This document shows positions 40,601 through 46,220 of a DNA stretch of 64,000 bases, piece by piece; position 1 is the first letter of the stretch, and each line of letters begins with the position of its first letter. This stretch comes from Cyprinodon diabolis (taxonomy: Eukaryota > Chordata > Actinopteri > Cyprinodontiformes > Cyprinodontidae), in NCBI GenBank assembly GCA_030533445.1, contig CM060071.1, forward strand, positions 2,710,520 to 2,774,519. The letters are read 5' to 3'. The translations under genes were made by a program, and so were the position numbers. The notes beneath the pieces were generated by a model. That model saw nothing but the letters and a program-made list of their open reading frames with translations. It did no database searches and was not told the DNA's origin.

Positions 40601-43600
40601 AAAAATAAGAAATAAAGAGATCAGCACTCACCTCAGAGGGCTAATTCTGCCCAGCAGTCTGGAGAGCTTTAAACCATTTAAATCAGGCTTACACTGTGAA
40701 ATCTTTTTTTTGCCCTTTTCGGGCCAACTTTCCAGTCGAGCAAGAATTTTTTAGATCGTGTCTTGCCTCGTATAGTGTATAGGGGGTAAGGAGGAGCGAC
40801 CAGCCTAAAATCAAACATGTTTGATTTTCAGTCGACCGTCATGGGCAAATCTCTCAGTGGCCAAACAAGGATTCTTCTTCTTCTTCCTCTGAGATGTAAA
40901 CACAGCAGCATGGCGGGGGTGCAATGAGTAAAATGGAGTTATTTCTGTAAAACTGACAGACGTTTACTCAGCCATGTCTTTGTCCAAATACGTCGTCGTC
41001 TTTTCTTTTTAGGGCTTTCAGCACAAAATTGCCCAAATTTCCAAAGCAGCGCGTTTCACTATAGTGAGCTTCATATTCCTCTTCTACTTGTTTGGCTTCC
41101 GGATAGACGAGTCCGAGTAGTGTTACTCACTGCGGAACTGAGTCCGCCGTGGTTTTTAGACGTACAGTGTGAGCTCATAGATAGCATCAGAGAGTCGTGC
41201 TGAACATGCATCGTGAGCTTTGAACTCACAATGTACAGTGTGAGCTGTAGCTGCGCAACGATTGAAAGAATCACACATTGTACGCCAGTCTTTAAAGGCC
41301 ATTGATCTTAACTGAACTGACCCTGGTTTGTTTGTACTTACTGTCTCTGGCTGCAGAACGACTCTGACAATGTCAAGGAGGAGTCCATTTTTTTTTGAAT
41401 TAATTAACTTTCTATGGGTGGAACAGATTAGATTAAACAAGAGTAATATTCCTTGAAAATTATGCTTACACTTCCAAGAGGGAACTCTAATAATTGACAA
41501 ACGGTATCAATAAGAGTTGATCTAGATGTTATGTTTCTTCCTCAAACACTAGTCATCAAATGCAGGCGGATTCTGCCGCTTAAACCACAGTTGAAGGTTG
41601 TGTGCCTCAAGTGAAAGCAAAATTAGAGGTGGCTTTTAAAAGGAATCAAAAATCTCTGAATAACTTTAGTCGAAAAAGGTACAAATGCAGAAAATAGACC
41701 TGATGGACTCGTTGTATAATGTTAAAAAAACAAGATTTTAATAACAAATCATTATAAAGAAGTAGCCCTTGTTTTATTTTTTTTACTGTGTTTTATCAGA
41801 ATGTTACACGTTTGATTTATTGCAGATCAGGTGAAAAAAAAAAACTGCTTGAATTAATATATTTCCAAAAGAGTTCCTTTTCTCTGGAAAATCAGCAGAC
41901 TCAACCATCAGATTTCCAGACTGGTCACTCCAGAGAACTCATCTGTTCTATAGTCCAATGGCGCTGTGGTTTACATCACTGCGTCCGACGCTTTGCGTTG
42001 CACTTATGGAAGTTTGGCCTGGATGCAGCTGCTCCACCATGGAAACCCATTCAATGAGAGAGTATCTGAAGGCAGCATGAGTTGTGGAGGTGTGAAGTGA
42101 TTTTTCATCCATGTTTTATGATTAAATAACCAAAAGGCCAAAAGCTGATCTCAGAAATCTTTATCTTTCTGTGGATGTTGGTCCCTTACACAGGCGACAT
42201 TTTCAGCACTAGCTATGGAACAGCTGGTCTTCAAACACATCACAGGTAGACTTCTTGTGTGTCAAATAGCAGATCTGAGGGGATTATTCTGCCCCCTGTT
42301 CTGATCTGCTTTGTTGTAACTTTTCCTGATTAGGTCAGATTAGCCAATAATTTTTTATGACTTTGAGCCACAAACGCCCTCATGCTGAGGAATGGCTGAG
42401 ATGTTCCTCTGTGGGTTTCTCCAAATACTTTATGGTCCCTCTGTAAAGCAGTTCATTTATCTTGTTGGTCACTTTAAATGTGTGACCTGTCAGTAGGAGC
42501 CTGATCAGAGGTCGGGGCCGTTCTTTGGTCCAGGTAAGGGTCGACCTTCTAGAGCTCCTACAGCTGACTCCGTAACATTTGGTAGTGAGGAAATTTCATG
42601 TCTGAACTTGTTGCACAGGTGGCATCCTGTCAGCGTTCCATGCTGGATCTCACTGAGCTCCTGACAGCGAGACCATCCTGATCTCGCGAGCTTTCAAGGT
42701 TTCACTCGCAGATCAGTCTGGAGACTCTCCGTTAAAGAAAATTTGGAGCCGTTCACCAAACGAACGTCCAATCAGCGTTGGCTTTGAGGCGGGTTGAGGT
42801 GTGACGCAACGAGAAGCGCGACAGTTCAGTCTAAAGAACATGGCGGCTTCAGCCGATGAAACTAGCGTTAGCGTGGCTATCGAGCAAGTTTTATCGGAAT
42901 TACAGAGTATTTCTTCACTGAAAGAAGAGCAAAACACTGCTCTGGAGGCTTTTCTCAGAGGAAAAGATGTTTTTGCTCTTCTCCCGACTGGTTTCGGCAA
43001 GAGTTTGATCTATCAATTGGCTCCTCTTCGTCGTCGCTCTGTTACATCATATGCTTCGTTGATCTGATTGGTTTATTTGGCCCGTCTATCACCAACATAG
43101 GCCAATCAGCTAACCAGTATTTTCGCCCCTTCCCAAAATTACTTCAGCGGAAGGTTTCCAGATGGATATGCGGAGCAAATCCATCTGGCGGAGTCAGGTT
43201 AACGGAAGTGACCCAATAATTTGAATCGATGAGCCAATATTTTTGGATATGGTTTATAGTATGACTTTTTAGTATGTTCCTCCTTGCGATTTTGATCTTT
43301 GCAAAAGCATTGAAAACAAATGTTCTTCTGATTGTTGCAAAGAACATGTTTTATAAATGGAAATAAATAAAAATGCAATCCAGCAATGAACCTTAAAAAA
43401 ATAATAATAAATAAAAAGTTTTAAGAAACTTTGCTGTTTCTCTGATCTTTTTTTTGTAAGTGTTTTTTTTATACATTTCTAAATAACTTTACATATTTCA
43501 TATTTTAAAATTCAATTTCTTTTAATTCATCTTTTTCAGATAGACCTAGATGAGTTTTGTTTTTTCAAATTGTGTTTCCCAGATCACATTCTCCTTATTG

Positions 43601-44576
43601 CAAAATCAATAGCTGGTATTAATATTTCTCTCATAGCCAATAATCAATATTTACCAATATTATATATCATATATTCCTCTACCCTTTGGATGCCATTAAA
43701 GACCAACCACTGTGCTGACATGCTTATCTGCTGCTGTTACACACTCATAGTCCTTTGCAATGATGCCAAAAAAAGGAGCAAAGCTGCAATGGGATGGCTG
43801 GAAAAGAAAAGAATCCAGTTGAACTTTTTTAGATGGTCCCACTGAGCTGTGAAAAAGCAAAAGTCTACAAACTGGTAAAGACTTAAGGGTCAGCCAAACT
43901 AAGAAACCACGAGTGCCACAACGACCATAACAGACACCCAGAATTCAACCCTTCACAGTTGATGCTTCCAGATGTCATTTCAATTTGATTTTATCTCTTA
44001 ACACATTACGGCTTGGTGGAAACGGTACTGTGCTTTCAGACATTTGAGGTTATATTGAAATAATTTTAAAACTGGAATAAAGATCAGATCTTTCTTTGTG
44101 CTGCTGCTGCTTTTTTCTAGTGAAACACATTTATGAATAACTCCACACTGTATTTAACCTTCCAACTCTTTAAGCAACTTGTTTAACATTTAGATTACAT
44201 AGATGAGCTGTCCAATTTATTCCCACGTTTAATGAGACAACTATCAATATTTAAATATATCTTTTAAAACCAACAAGTGACTCAAGGTTCTGCAGGTTAA
44301 AGAGGGTAAAAATAACATGTTGTTGAGTCAGAGCAGCTGCTGGGTGGACATTTTCTCCCTTTCAACCAAAATGCAGAGCAGACACCAAGCAGGAAGCACA
44401 TTTGCTGACGGACACAAACACATTGACCGCGCTGACAAAATGACCTTCATAGTGAACATTTGGATGCTGTCTTTAATCTGTGTTTTCCTGTTTCCTTTCA
44501 CAGGGCGAGCATCAGCAGGGATCCTTTCTACGACATGCTGGCCACCAGGAAGAGAAGGATAGCCAATAAGAAATGA
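1577..44576 (+). CDS. cyth3: cytohesin-3 (Arf guanine-nucleotide exchange factor), 5' partial
   Basis: Cytohesins load GTP onto Arf1/Arf6 at the plasma membrane and endosomes after the PH domain binds phosphoinositides. Twelve coding exons are visible: 1577-1659, 2914-2978, 4583-4649, 4817-4935, 8601-8681, 8773-8885, 15716-15864, 15945-16056, 27829-27905, 36376-36447, 36563-36717 and 44504-44576. Every junction has AG/GT borders and all phases join into one frame of 1166 nt, about 387 residues plus a split first codon. The family length is about 400, so only the first exon is missing upstream. Order: N-terminal coiled coil, Sec7 domain with the catalytic glutamate finger in FRLPGEAQ, short linker, PH domain with [10 protein letters not shown], and polybasic tail ending RKRRIANKK. 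The N-terminal PEDLSLEER, the segment [13 protein letters not shown] and the tail match cytohesin-3 better than cytohesin-1 or -2 as I remember them. The a/b duplicate cannot be decided. Introns add up to about 42 kb, mostly transposons. Confidence 0.96.
1660..4582. other. cyth3 introns 2 and 3
   Basis: AT-rich intron sequence around exon 3. At 3760-3880 and 4420-4510 the motif agttca/tgaact recurs in both orientations, which may be the remains of a palindromic MITE of about 0.75 kb. No duplication was found. The rest shows nothing recognisable. Confidence 0.35.
2914..2978 (+). CDS. cyth3: cyth3 exon 3: coiled coil
   Basis: Encodes [21 protein letters not shown] and ends on a split Ser codon. 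It continues the heptad pattern. Acceptor ttctctcag, donor gtaggt. Confidence 0.94.
4583..4649 (+). CDS. cyth3: cyth3 exon 4: linker into Sec7
   Basis: Encodes [19 protein letters not shown] and two further residues into KK, the conserved basic linker before Sec7. This linker contributes to autoinhibition in the family. Acceptor gttccag, donor gtaggc. Confidence 0.95.
4817..4935 (+). CDS. cyth3: cyth3 exon 5: Sec7 N-terminal helices
   Basis: Encodes [20 protein letters not shown] followed by [19 protein letters not shown], the opening helices of the Sec7 domain. It ends on a split Arg codon. Acceptor tcctgcag, donor gtgagg. Confidence 0.96.
4936..5571. other. cyth3 intron 5, left part
   Basis: I see no gene or recognisable repeat in this AT-rich intronic stretch. 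Confidence 0.4.
5572..6850. mobile_element. hAT-like non-autonomous element, diverged
   Basis: Begins GTAGGGCTGGGCAATAAACC, a typical fish hAT MITE start. Near 6840 the reverse strand reads TTGGGCAGTGTTACC, a partial match to the start, so the right end is decayed. The interior (about 5780-6320) has recurring ATCTGATTTTT, ATCGGATTT and GCGACCTG motifs on both strands. TATTGATT occurs just outside both ends but is AT-rich and may be chance. Confidence 0.45.
7151..7440. repeat. MITE fragment, same family as 40686-41286
   Basis: Starts GGGCTTACATTGTATGAT, passes through a pyrimidine run and GGGCCGA, then GTGTACAGGGGGTAACGAGG and CATGTTTGATTTTCAGTCG, ending in a CTTCTTCTTC tract. The same order of blocks occurs from 40686. 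The right end is missing here. Confidence 0.55.
7441..8600. other. cyth3 intron 5, right part
   Basis: AT-rich intron with no exon and no repeat I can name. Short open frames at 8223-8542 show no codon bias or family resemblance. Confidence 0.4.
8601..8681 (+). CDS. cyth3: cyth3 exon 6: Sec7
   Basis: Encodes [20 protein letters not shown] then NLVQAL, with split Arg codons at both ends. Acceptor gacctag, donor gtaagg. Confidence 0.95.
8773..8885 (+). CDS. cyth3: cyth3 exon 7: Sec7 catalytic segment
   Basis: Contains [20 protein letters not shown]. The Glu in LPGEAQ is the family's glutamic finger that expels GDP from Arf. Here it is intact. Acceptor cttttag, donor gtcaga. Confidence 0.97.
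9408..9951 (-). mobile_element. RecQ-helicase mini-element, copy 1
   Basis: A 544-bp unit nearly identical to 42669-43201 (opposite orientation) and 56479-57010. On the minus strand it holds a CCAAT-box region, the CpG-rich motif ATCTCGCGAGC, and an open frame from ATG at 9772 to 9560. The outer sequence TAACCTGACTCCGCCAGAT marks its other end. It interrupts a SINE tail. No clear terminal inverted repeats were found. That the unit is mobile is inferred from three copies in unrelated flanks. Confidence 0.75.
9560..9772 (-). pseudogene. N-terminal fragment of a RecQ-like helicase (copy 1)
   Basis: About 70 residues from the ATG: an acidic start ([20 protein letters not shown]), then [20 protein letters not shown], the RecQ motif-0 region with its Gln, then [17 protein letters not shown], the Walker A/motif I of RecQ helicases (GFGKS). 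It then stops. Motifs Ia to VI are absent, so no helicase can be made. ATG context aacATGg is strong. This looks like a captured first exon, not a host gene. Confidence 0.75.
10717..11487 (+). mobile_element. hAT element, internally deleted, keeps transposase start
   Basis: Inverted ends (TAGGGATGGGACG... and, on the other strand, TAGGGGAACGGTTCACAAAA) enclose 771 bp and share the block GGTTCG near each end. The 8-bp flank TTATATAT occurs at 10709-10716 and 11488-11495, the target duplication size of hAT transposons. It contains the beginning of a ZBED-type transposase and an AAG-repeat block. Confidence 0.85.
10965..11162 (+). pseudogene. hAT (ZBED-type) transposase, N-terminal fragment
   Basis: 65 residues from ATG to TAA. 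The stretch [20 protein letters not shown] is typical of fish ZBED hAT transposases, followed by [20 protein letters not shown] with the first CxxC of the BED finger. The frame stops before the HxxxH half, so the finger is incomplete and the RNase H-like catalytic domain is absent. Confidence 0.75.
11650..13190 (+). repeat. dispersed fish repeat, about 1.3 kb, with a SINE inserted
   Basis: Shares ordered blocks with 26530-26980: CAATTCA near the start, CTCAAAGCACATTACAG, AGCATGCGTGTGGCAACAGT, AAAAACTCCCTTTTAACAAC and CAGTGTGAGCGGCC. The 3' part (12650-12830, 13057-13180) reads ggttccacaggagagg, cctgataactaaaag and aagccaatgaaagg, familiar in fish as a long interspersed repeat. No open frame is left. 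I do not assign a class. Confidence 0.6.
12823..13056 (+). repeat. tRNA-headed SINE inside the 11650-13190 repeat
   Basis: Head GTGGTGGCCTATTGGTTAGG with B-box-like GTTCAAGTCCC at 12860-12870, a body with GAACAAGACCCTTAACCC and CACAATGCTCCC, then AATAATAAAGTTGAATT as tail. The repeat that surrounds it resumes directly after the tail. Confidence 0.75.
13191..14104. other. cyth3 intron 7, stretch without features
   Basis: AT-rich intron sequence. I see no exon, no clear repeat end and no coding frame with family resemblance. Confidence 0.4.
14105..14660 (-). repeat. LINE 3' end or derived repeat, minus strand
   Basis: Read on the minus strand the unit ends GAGATCAATAAAGCTCATC followed by (TAATC)n at 14108-14140, the usual LINE/SINE tail layout with a polyadenylation-like AATAAA and a short tandem tail. 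The inner block CTGCGGTAGCGCTCCTTC (14575-14592) is common in fish repeats. No reverse transcriptase frame is present. Confidence 0.5.
14704..15407. mobile_element. hAT MITE with perfect 8-bp duplication
   Basis: Ends TAGGGATGCACGATA and, inverted, TAGGGATGCATGATA. The flank GTTAAAGT is present exactly at 14696-14703 and 15408-15415. Repeated ATCGG/CCGATAT blocks extend the inverted repeats inward. 704 bp, no transposase frame. Confidence 0.9.
15716..15864 (+). CDS. cyth3: cyth3 exon 8: Sec7 motif 2
   Basis: Reads [20 protein letters not shown] and on to [10 protein letters not shown]. The hydrophobic groove motif [14 protein letters not shown] contacts the Arf switch regions. Acceptor tgtttcag, donor gtgagg. 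Confidence 0.97.
15945..16056 (+). CDS. cyth3: cyth3 exon 9: end of Sec7 and start of PH
   Basis: Encodes [20 protein letters not shown] then [17 protein letters not shown]. The last part begins the first PH strand. It ends after one base of a Gly codon, the position where cytohesins choose between two and three glycines. Donor gtaagt. Confidence 0.96.
16628..17951 (+). repeat. tRNA-headed SINE, middle level of the nest
   Basis: Flanked by an exact 13-bp duplication AAATGTTAACTGG (16615-16627 and 17952-17964), the mark of LINE-driven insertion. Head GCAGTGGGTAGCACTGCTGC with B-box-like GAGTTCGATTTTC (16679-16691), then a T17 run, then the body with TTTGCATGTTCTCCCTGTGC, ending in GGATGGATTGAT. 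About 359 bp of its own, split at 16965-17921. Confidence 0.85.
16965..17921. mobile_element. inner hAT MITE of the nest
   Basis: Flanked by exact 8-bp duplications ATAAGCAT (16957-16964 and 17922-17929) cut into the tail of the SINE. Ends TAGGGGTGTAAATCACATCC and, inverted, AAGGTGTGTAAATAATAATC, with many ATCGAT/ATTCGAT blocks. 957 bp. Its interior is GC-rich at 17330-17640 and has no transposase frame I recognise. Confidence 0.85.
18270..19079. other. cyth3 intron 9, stretch without features
   Basis: AT-rich. Short open frames at 18592-18810 and 18872-19093 have no recognisable product. Nothing else seen. Confidence 0.4.
19080..19198 (+). repeat. LINE-type 3' tail
   Basis: Reads TACAAAATGACAATAAAAGT then (CAAAGTCTAAGT) as a short tandem end. 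The inverted counterpart TTTTATTGTCATTTTGTATA is at 50557-50576, so two copies in opposite orientation exist in the window. Confidence 0.5.
19985..20350. repeat. A-rich dispersed repeat remnant
   Basis: CTTTATTTAAAAATCCC followed by a long A-rich block and GTTAAAAGCCAAAGAACAGA, AAGTTTTAAGGGAGCAGCAG: the layout of fish LINE 3' ends on the reverse strand. No coding frame. Class uncertain. Confidence 0.35.
20858..21407. mobile_element. hAT MITE with perfect 8-bp duplication
   Basis: Ends TAGGGTTGTCACGATACTAA and, inverted, TATGGTTGTCAAAAGTATCG. The flank GTAACAAA is exact at 20850-20857 and 21408-21415. 550 bp with repeated CGATAC blocks at both ends. No transposase frame. Confidence 0.9.
22190..22629 (-). 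pseudogene. LINE ORF2 C-terminal end and 3' UTR
   Basis: On the minus strand an open frame (22629-22375, 84 residues) includes [11 protein letters not shown] and [18 protein letters not shown], matching the C-terminal YNLRG...GVKLWN...L block found after the reverse transcriptase in fish LINEs. It is followed by TAATAAGCTTTGCTTCAGCC and AATAAAGTGAAAATGAAGTG, a typical 3' UTR end. The reverse transcriptase itself is not in the window: a 5'-truncated copy. Confidence 0.7.
22630..24220. other. cyth3 intron 9, stretch without features
   Basis: 22850-23330 is less AT-rich than its surroundings with open frames on both strands, none recognisable. The rest is AT-rich intron. Confidence 0.35.
24470..25130 (-). 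repeat. probable solo LTR, minus strand
   Basis: Read on the minus strand the block opens TGTGACAATCC, holds a GC-rich promoter-like part, then ATAAATAAAACACTTGAAC (polyadenylation signal) and ends near CCCCCTTGTGTCA. TG...CA ends and the order promoter then AATAAA fit an LTR. I found no 5-bp target duplication, so the borders are uncertain. Confidence 0.5.
25131..26228. other. interior of the hAT element beyond the LTR-like insert
   Basis: A-rich sequence. At 25735-25790 a LINE-like tail (TTGGCACTAAATAAATAAAC) is visible. Alternating purine/pyrimidine TGCGCATGCATGCATGC lies at 25389-25405. No gene. Confidence 0.4.
26530..26980 (+). repeat. dispersed fish repeat, second copy of the 11650 family
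   Basis: Starts TTCAATTCAATTAAATTCAG, then TATAGCGCCAATTCACAAC, CTCAAGGCACTTTACAG, AGCATGCTTGTAGCGACAGT, AAAAACTCCCTTTTAACAGG and CTCAGTGTGAGTGGCC. Same block order as 11650-12130. Shorter copy, no coding frame. Confidence 0.6.
26981..27828. other. cyth3 intron 9, 3' end
   Basis: No repeat or gene recognised. It ends in the pyrimidine tract and AG before exon 10. Confidence 0.4.
27829..27905 (+). CDS. cyth3: cyth3 exon 10: PH lipid-binding loop
   Basis: Completes the split Gly and gives [19 protein letters not shown] and so on. The Lys and Arg residues of the beta1-beta2 loop are the phosphoinositide ligands in the family. Direct joining to exon 9 gives the two-glycine form. The preceding intron is 11.8 kb, the longest in the gene. 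Confidence 0.95.
27906..29009. other. cyth3 intron 10, left part
   Basis: AT-rich intron with nothing recognisable. Confidence 0.4.
29010..29080. repeat. single end of the 49177-50036 element family
   Basis: GAAGATTAGGGCCACTGG, an A12 run, then GTTAACTGATTTTTAAATTT matches the terminal repeat of the element at 49177-50036. Only one end is present; no array follows. Confidence 0.65.
29272..29880 (+). repeat. 5' LTR
   Basis: 609 bp. A TATA-like TACTTAAGC at 29381-29389 lies about 30 bp before GCCGGAGTGTT (29412-29422), the likely RNA start, and AATAAA at 29804-29809 precedes the end. The gag ATG (29875) lies in the last six bases of the LTR. Confidence 0.93.
29875..30951 (+). pseudogene. gag of the LTR retrotransposon (one in-frame stop)
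   Basis: Starts at the ATG overlapping the LTR end. A glutamine-rich, coiled N-terminal part is followed by the capsid-like region, with a TAG stop at 30370-30372 in the same frame as the downstream part, and by a CCHC zinc knuckle ([14 protein letters not shown], about 30870-30912). The frame ends at 30951. Protease continues in the -1 frame, the usual gag-pol arrangement of this group. Confidence 0.85.
29882..29892 (+). promoter_or_regulatory. self-primer binding site of the retrotransposon
   Basis: AACACTCCGGC starts one base after the LTR. It is the exact reverse complement of GCCGGAGTGTT at 29412-29422, the predicted 5' end of the RNA. Tf1 and Sushi elements prime with their own RNA 5' end in this way instead of a tRNA. 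I did not recognise a tRNA 3'-end match. Confidence 0.7.
32489..33286 (+). mobile_element. solo LTR nested in the RNase H region
   Basis: 798 bp starting TGTCATGATC and ending CTTGACA, flanked by an exact 5-bp duplication CCAGC (32484-32488 and 33287-33291). AATAAA at 33216-33221 places R and U5 at the right end, so the orientation is +. It is a different family from the host element. Confidence 0.88.
34770..34991 (+). pseudogene. chromodomain at the C terminus of integrase
   Basis: In the integrase frame: [11 protein letters not shown], then [19 protein letters not shown] and [13 protein letters not shown]. The aromatic residues and WEGYG...TWVP are the chromodomain signature that in chromoviruses directs insertion to marked chromatin. 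Confidence 0.85.
35003..35614 (+). repeat. 3' LTR
   Basis: 612 bp. Differs from the 5' LTR by scattered substitutions and one extra GCT triplet near 35320. It ends ATGACA before the CCACC duplication. The AATAAA equivalent near 35539 is in ttaaataaacc. Confidence 0.93.
35620..36375. other. cyth3 intron 10, 3' end
   Basis: AT-rich intron between the retrotransposon and exon 11. Nothing recognised. Confidence 0.4.
36376..36447 (+). CDS. cyth3: cyth3 exon 11: PH core
   Basis: Encodes [20 protein letters not shown] and PRKS, in phase 0 at both ends. Acceptor cctaag (AAG, not CAG/TAG), donor gtaagg. Confidence 0.95.
36563..36717 (+). CDS. cyth3: cyth3 exon 12: PH C-terminal half
   Basis: Encodes [20 protein letters not shown] through [19 protein letters not shown]. 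It includes the C-terminal PH helix with its Trp and ends on a split Lys codon. Confidence 0.96.
36882..36900. repeat. (CA)n microsatellite
   Basis: CACACACACACACACACA in intron 12 of cyth3. Confidence 0.9.
36901..37608. other. cyth3 intron 12, left part
   Basis: AT-rich intron between the (CA)n tract and the Harbinger relic. No exon or repeat end recognised. Confidence 0.4.
37609..37860 (-). pseudogene. PIF/Harbinger transposase N-terminal relic
   Basis: On the minus strand: [43 protein letters not shown]. This matches the N-terminal helical region of Harbinger nucleases (FHxLxxELR...RFxxYFR...FDxLLxxVxPxIxxQDT). The frame is lost after QDTT and the DDE part is absent. Confidence 0.7.
37861..38679. 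other. cyth3 intron 12, between Harbinger relic and simple repeat
   Basis: Possibly more Harbinger-derived sequence near 37861-37900. The rest is unremarkable AT-rich sequence. Confidence 0.35.
38680..38945. repeat. AT-rich simple sequence
   Basis: ATGCATATACATATGCATAC, ATATATTAATATATATTATT and GATAGAGAGATAGATGATAG blocks in succession. Low complexity. Confidence 0.8.
38946..40685. other. cyth3 intron 12, middle
   Basis: No repeat recognised. One antisense open frame (40170-39940) is described among the findings. The remainder shows no coding signal. Confidence 0.35.
40686..41286. mobile_element. MITE, same family as 7151-7440
   Basis: Ends GGCTTACACTGTGAAATCT and, inverted, GGCGTACAATGTGTGATTCT. 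Inside are GTATAGGGGGTAAGG, CATGTTTGATTTTCAGTCG and CTTCTTCTTCTTCC shared with 7151-7440, plus two inner copies of ACAGTGTGAGCT. About 600 bp. The target duplication is not clear, so the superfamily is open. Confidence 0.65.
41287..42668. other. cyth3 intron 12, right of the MITE
   Basis: No gene or repeat recognised. Confidence 0.35.
42669..43201 (+). mobile_element. RecQ-helicase mini-element, copy 2
   Basis: A 533-bp copy of the unit at 9408-9951 in the other orientation. Starts GAGACCATCCTGATCTCGCG, contains CCAATCAGCG and the helicase start, then ATTGGTTTATTTGG, CCAATCAGC, and ends GGCGGAGTCAGGTTA. It lacks the terminal ACGAGGCT of the other copies. Confidence 0.75.
42840..43067 (+). 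pseudogene. N-terminal fragment of a RecQ-like helicase (copy 2)
   Basis: 75 residues from ATG to TGA at 43065-43067. Identical to copy 1 through [17 protein letters not shown], then SVTSYASLI. Walker A is intact; all later helicase motifs are absent. Confidence 0.75.
43202..44503. other. cyth3 intron 12, 3' end
   Basis: AT-rich intron leading to the terminal exon. Nothing recognised. Confidence 0.4.
44504..44576 (+). CDS. cyth3: cyth3 terminal coding exon 13: polybasic tail
   Basis: Encodes [20 protein letters not shown] and NKK, then TGA at 44574-44576. The basic tail helps membrane binding and folds back on Sec7 in the inhibited state of the family. Confidence 0.97.
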
Positions 44577-44875
44577 TGACTGCCAGCCCTTGTGTCCATT
44601 TCTGTTTTTATTACTGAAGTCATGAAGGTCTCCCATCCGTTGATGTCAGGGATGAGGGACAAGCAGGTACAAAGGGATCACTTCTGGACCAACACTGCCA
44701 GAATCTCAAGTCTGTTCTGATGTGAAACTGAAGAAGAGGGAAGAAGGAAAGACTTCTAATGAAGCGCAGTCAAAGAAGAGACAACTGTGACTGTCAAAAG
44801 GGAGCCTTTTCTGTAATGCTTGGGAGAGATTGCCCCCTGCTGGGCATTTGAGGAATGGGAACTAGTCACCATATA

Positions 44876-45382
44876 CAGTGCCTTGCAAAATTTCCCCATT
44901 TATCTTTTCCACATTTTGTCACTTCATTTTATTTCAACTGGATTTTATGTGATAGACCAACACAAAGTAGTGCATTATCATTAAGCAATGTTATTTCTGT
45001 TTTTTTTTTTAAGTTTTTTGCTGATTAAAAATCAGTAAAACGAAGCATGAGTCGAATCAAAGACAGAGTAAATGCTTTGGAGATCTATACCAGCTTTTCA
45101 ACTTTAAGATCTGAATTTTCTGCCCATTCTGGAGTTGAAGCTCAGTCAGTTCAGGTGGAAAACTTTTCTGAGCACAATTTTAGCTCCGACTTTATATTCA
45201 GGGTTATTCTCCTGCAGCATTAACGTTTACCTTCCTCTTAGTGGGTTTCCCTTTACTCAACAAATGATGCACCGTTTAGTGTTGGACTACCTCGTACAAT
45301 CGCGCCGAAGCGACTGATTTTTCTGGTGAAAAATTGTGAAAAAGTTCCAGAGCTTTGATTTATTTTTTTTTGCAAGACACTG
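44876..45382. mobile_element. Tc1/mariner-type MITE in the cyth3 3' UTR
   Basis: Both ends carry the inverted sequence CAGTG(C/T)CTTGCAAAA and are flanked by TA (44874-44875 and 45383-45384), as expected for Tc1 target duplication. It is 507 bp long with no transposase frame. The end sequence resembles one widespread in fish Tc1-like repeats. Confidence 0.8.
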
Positions 45383-46089
45383 TAAACCCACAGAAACTCT
45401 GACGGCAGTTTTCCTGTCATCTTTTCCTTCATCTGCCGTCGTGTTACCATATTTTATAGTAACTTCTGAAAGCCTCACGTTTATCAGTCAGCTGGTCTGG
45501 TTGGTAGCTTTCAAATGACCAAATTATGCAATCGTTCTGATTTATTCTGTAAATTAATTCACACACCTAAATTATAAAAGGCGCAGGTATTTAATATCCA
45601 ACTGCCAATGGAGAAATGAATGAGGGCTGAAGAGCTTAGTGTATAGAGTGTAATAATGACACATTTTAGACTGACTGTGCTTTTAAAAAGTTCTAATTCA
45701 GTTTGTAAATCATCTCTAAGGATTTTGTGTCCAAAAATCCATCTTTTTAATTTCAACTCTTTTGTATTTATTTTCTCCTCCTTCCAGTTAGCTTGTAGTA
45801 AATTGTGTACAGGTGGTTTTCTTTATGTTCATGCAGTGTTTATCCATGTGGCTACAATACAGCAAGAGGAGCGTTTTGTTTCTCCTGGTGTTTAAAGGAA
45901 GCCTCCTTATTCCTGTGGTTGATGAGGACGTAATACATTATACAGGATTAAAGAAATAATGTCTTGTGAACATTCAGAAGGTCAATCAGTCTCTCAGTTT
46001 AACCAGCAGCTGGTGAACAGGTTACGTTTGTCATTGTTGTGCGTTTCTTTGGGGAAACATCCTTTAAAAATACTTTGATGTTCAATCTA

Positions 46090-46095
46090 AATAAA
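46090..46095 (+). promoter_or_regulatory. candidate polyadenylation signal of cyth3
   Basis: AATAAA about 1.5 kb after the stop, followed by TG- and T-rich sequence (46110-46160), which suits a downstream element. A second AATAAA lies at 46197-46202. Confidence 0.45.
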
Positions 46096-46220
46096 AAAGC
46101 ATACTCCTTACAGGTGATGGGTTCTGTATTTGTTTTATTTTGTTTAGTTTTTTTTTGCAAAACCAATGAGAAATCCTGATGCAGGGTTTAACCCAAAATA
46201 AAAGGCTATGGCTGGGTGAA

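Larger units (their letters stand above)
44577..46220 (+). other. cyth3: cyth3 3' UTR (probable)
   Basis: No coding frame is recognisable after the stop. The first AATAAA in a suitable place is at 46090-46095 and a second is at 46197-46202, giving a 3' UTR of about 1.5-1.65 kb. A 507-bp Tc1-type MITE sits inside it at 44876-45382, so the mature transcript would carry the element. The UTR end is inferred, not observed. Confidence 0.55.
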
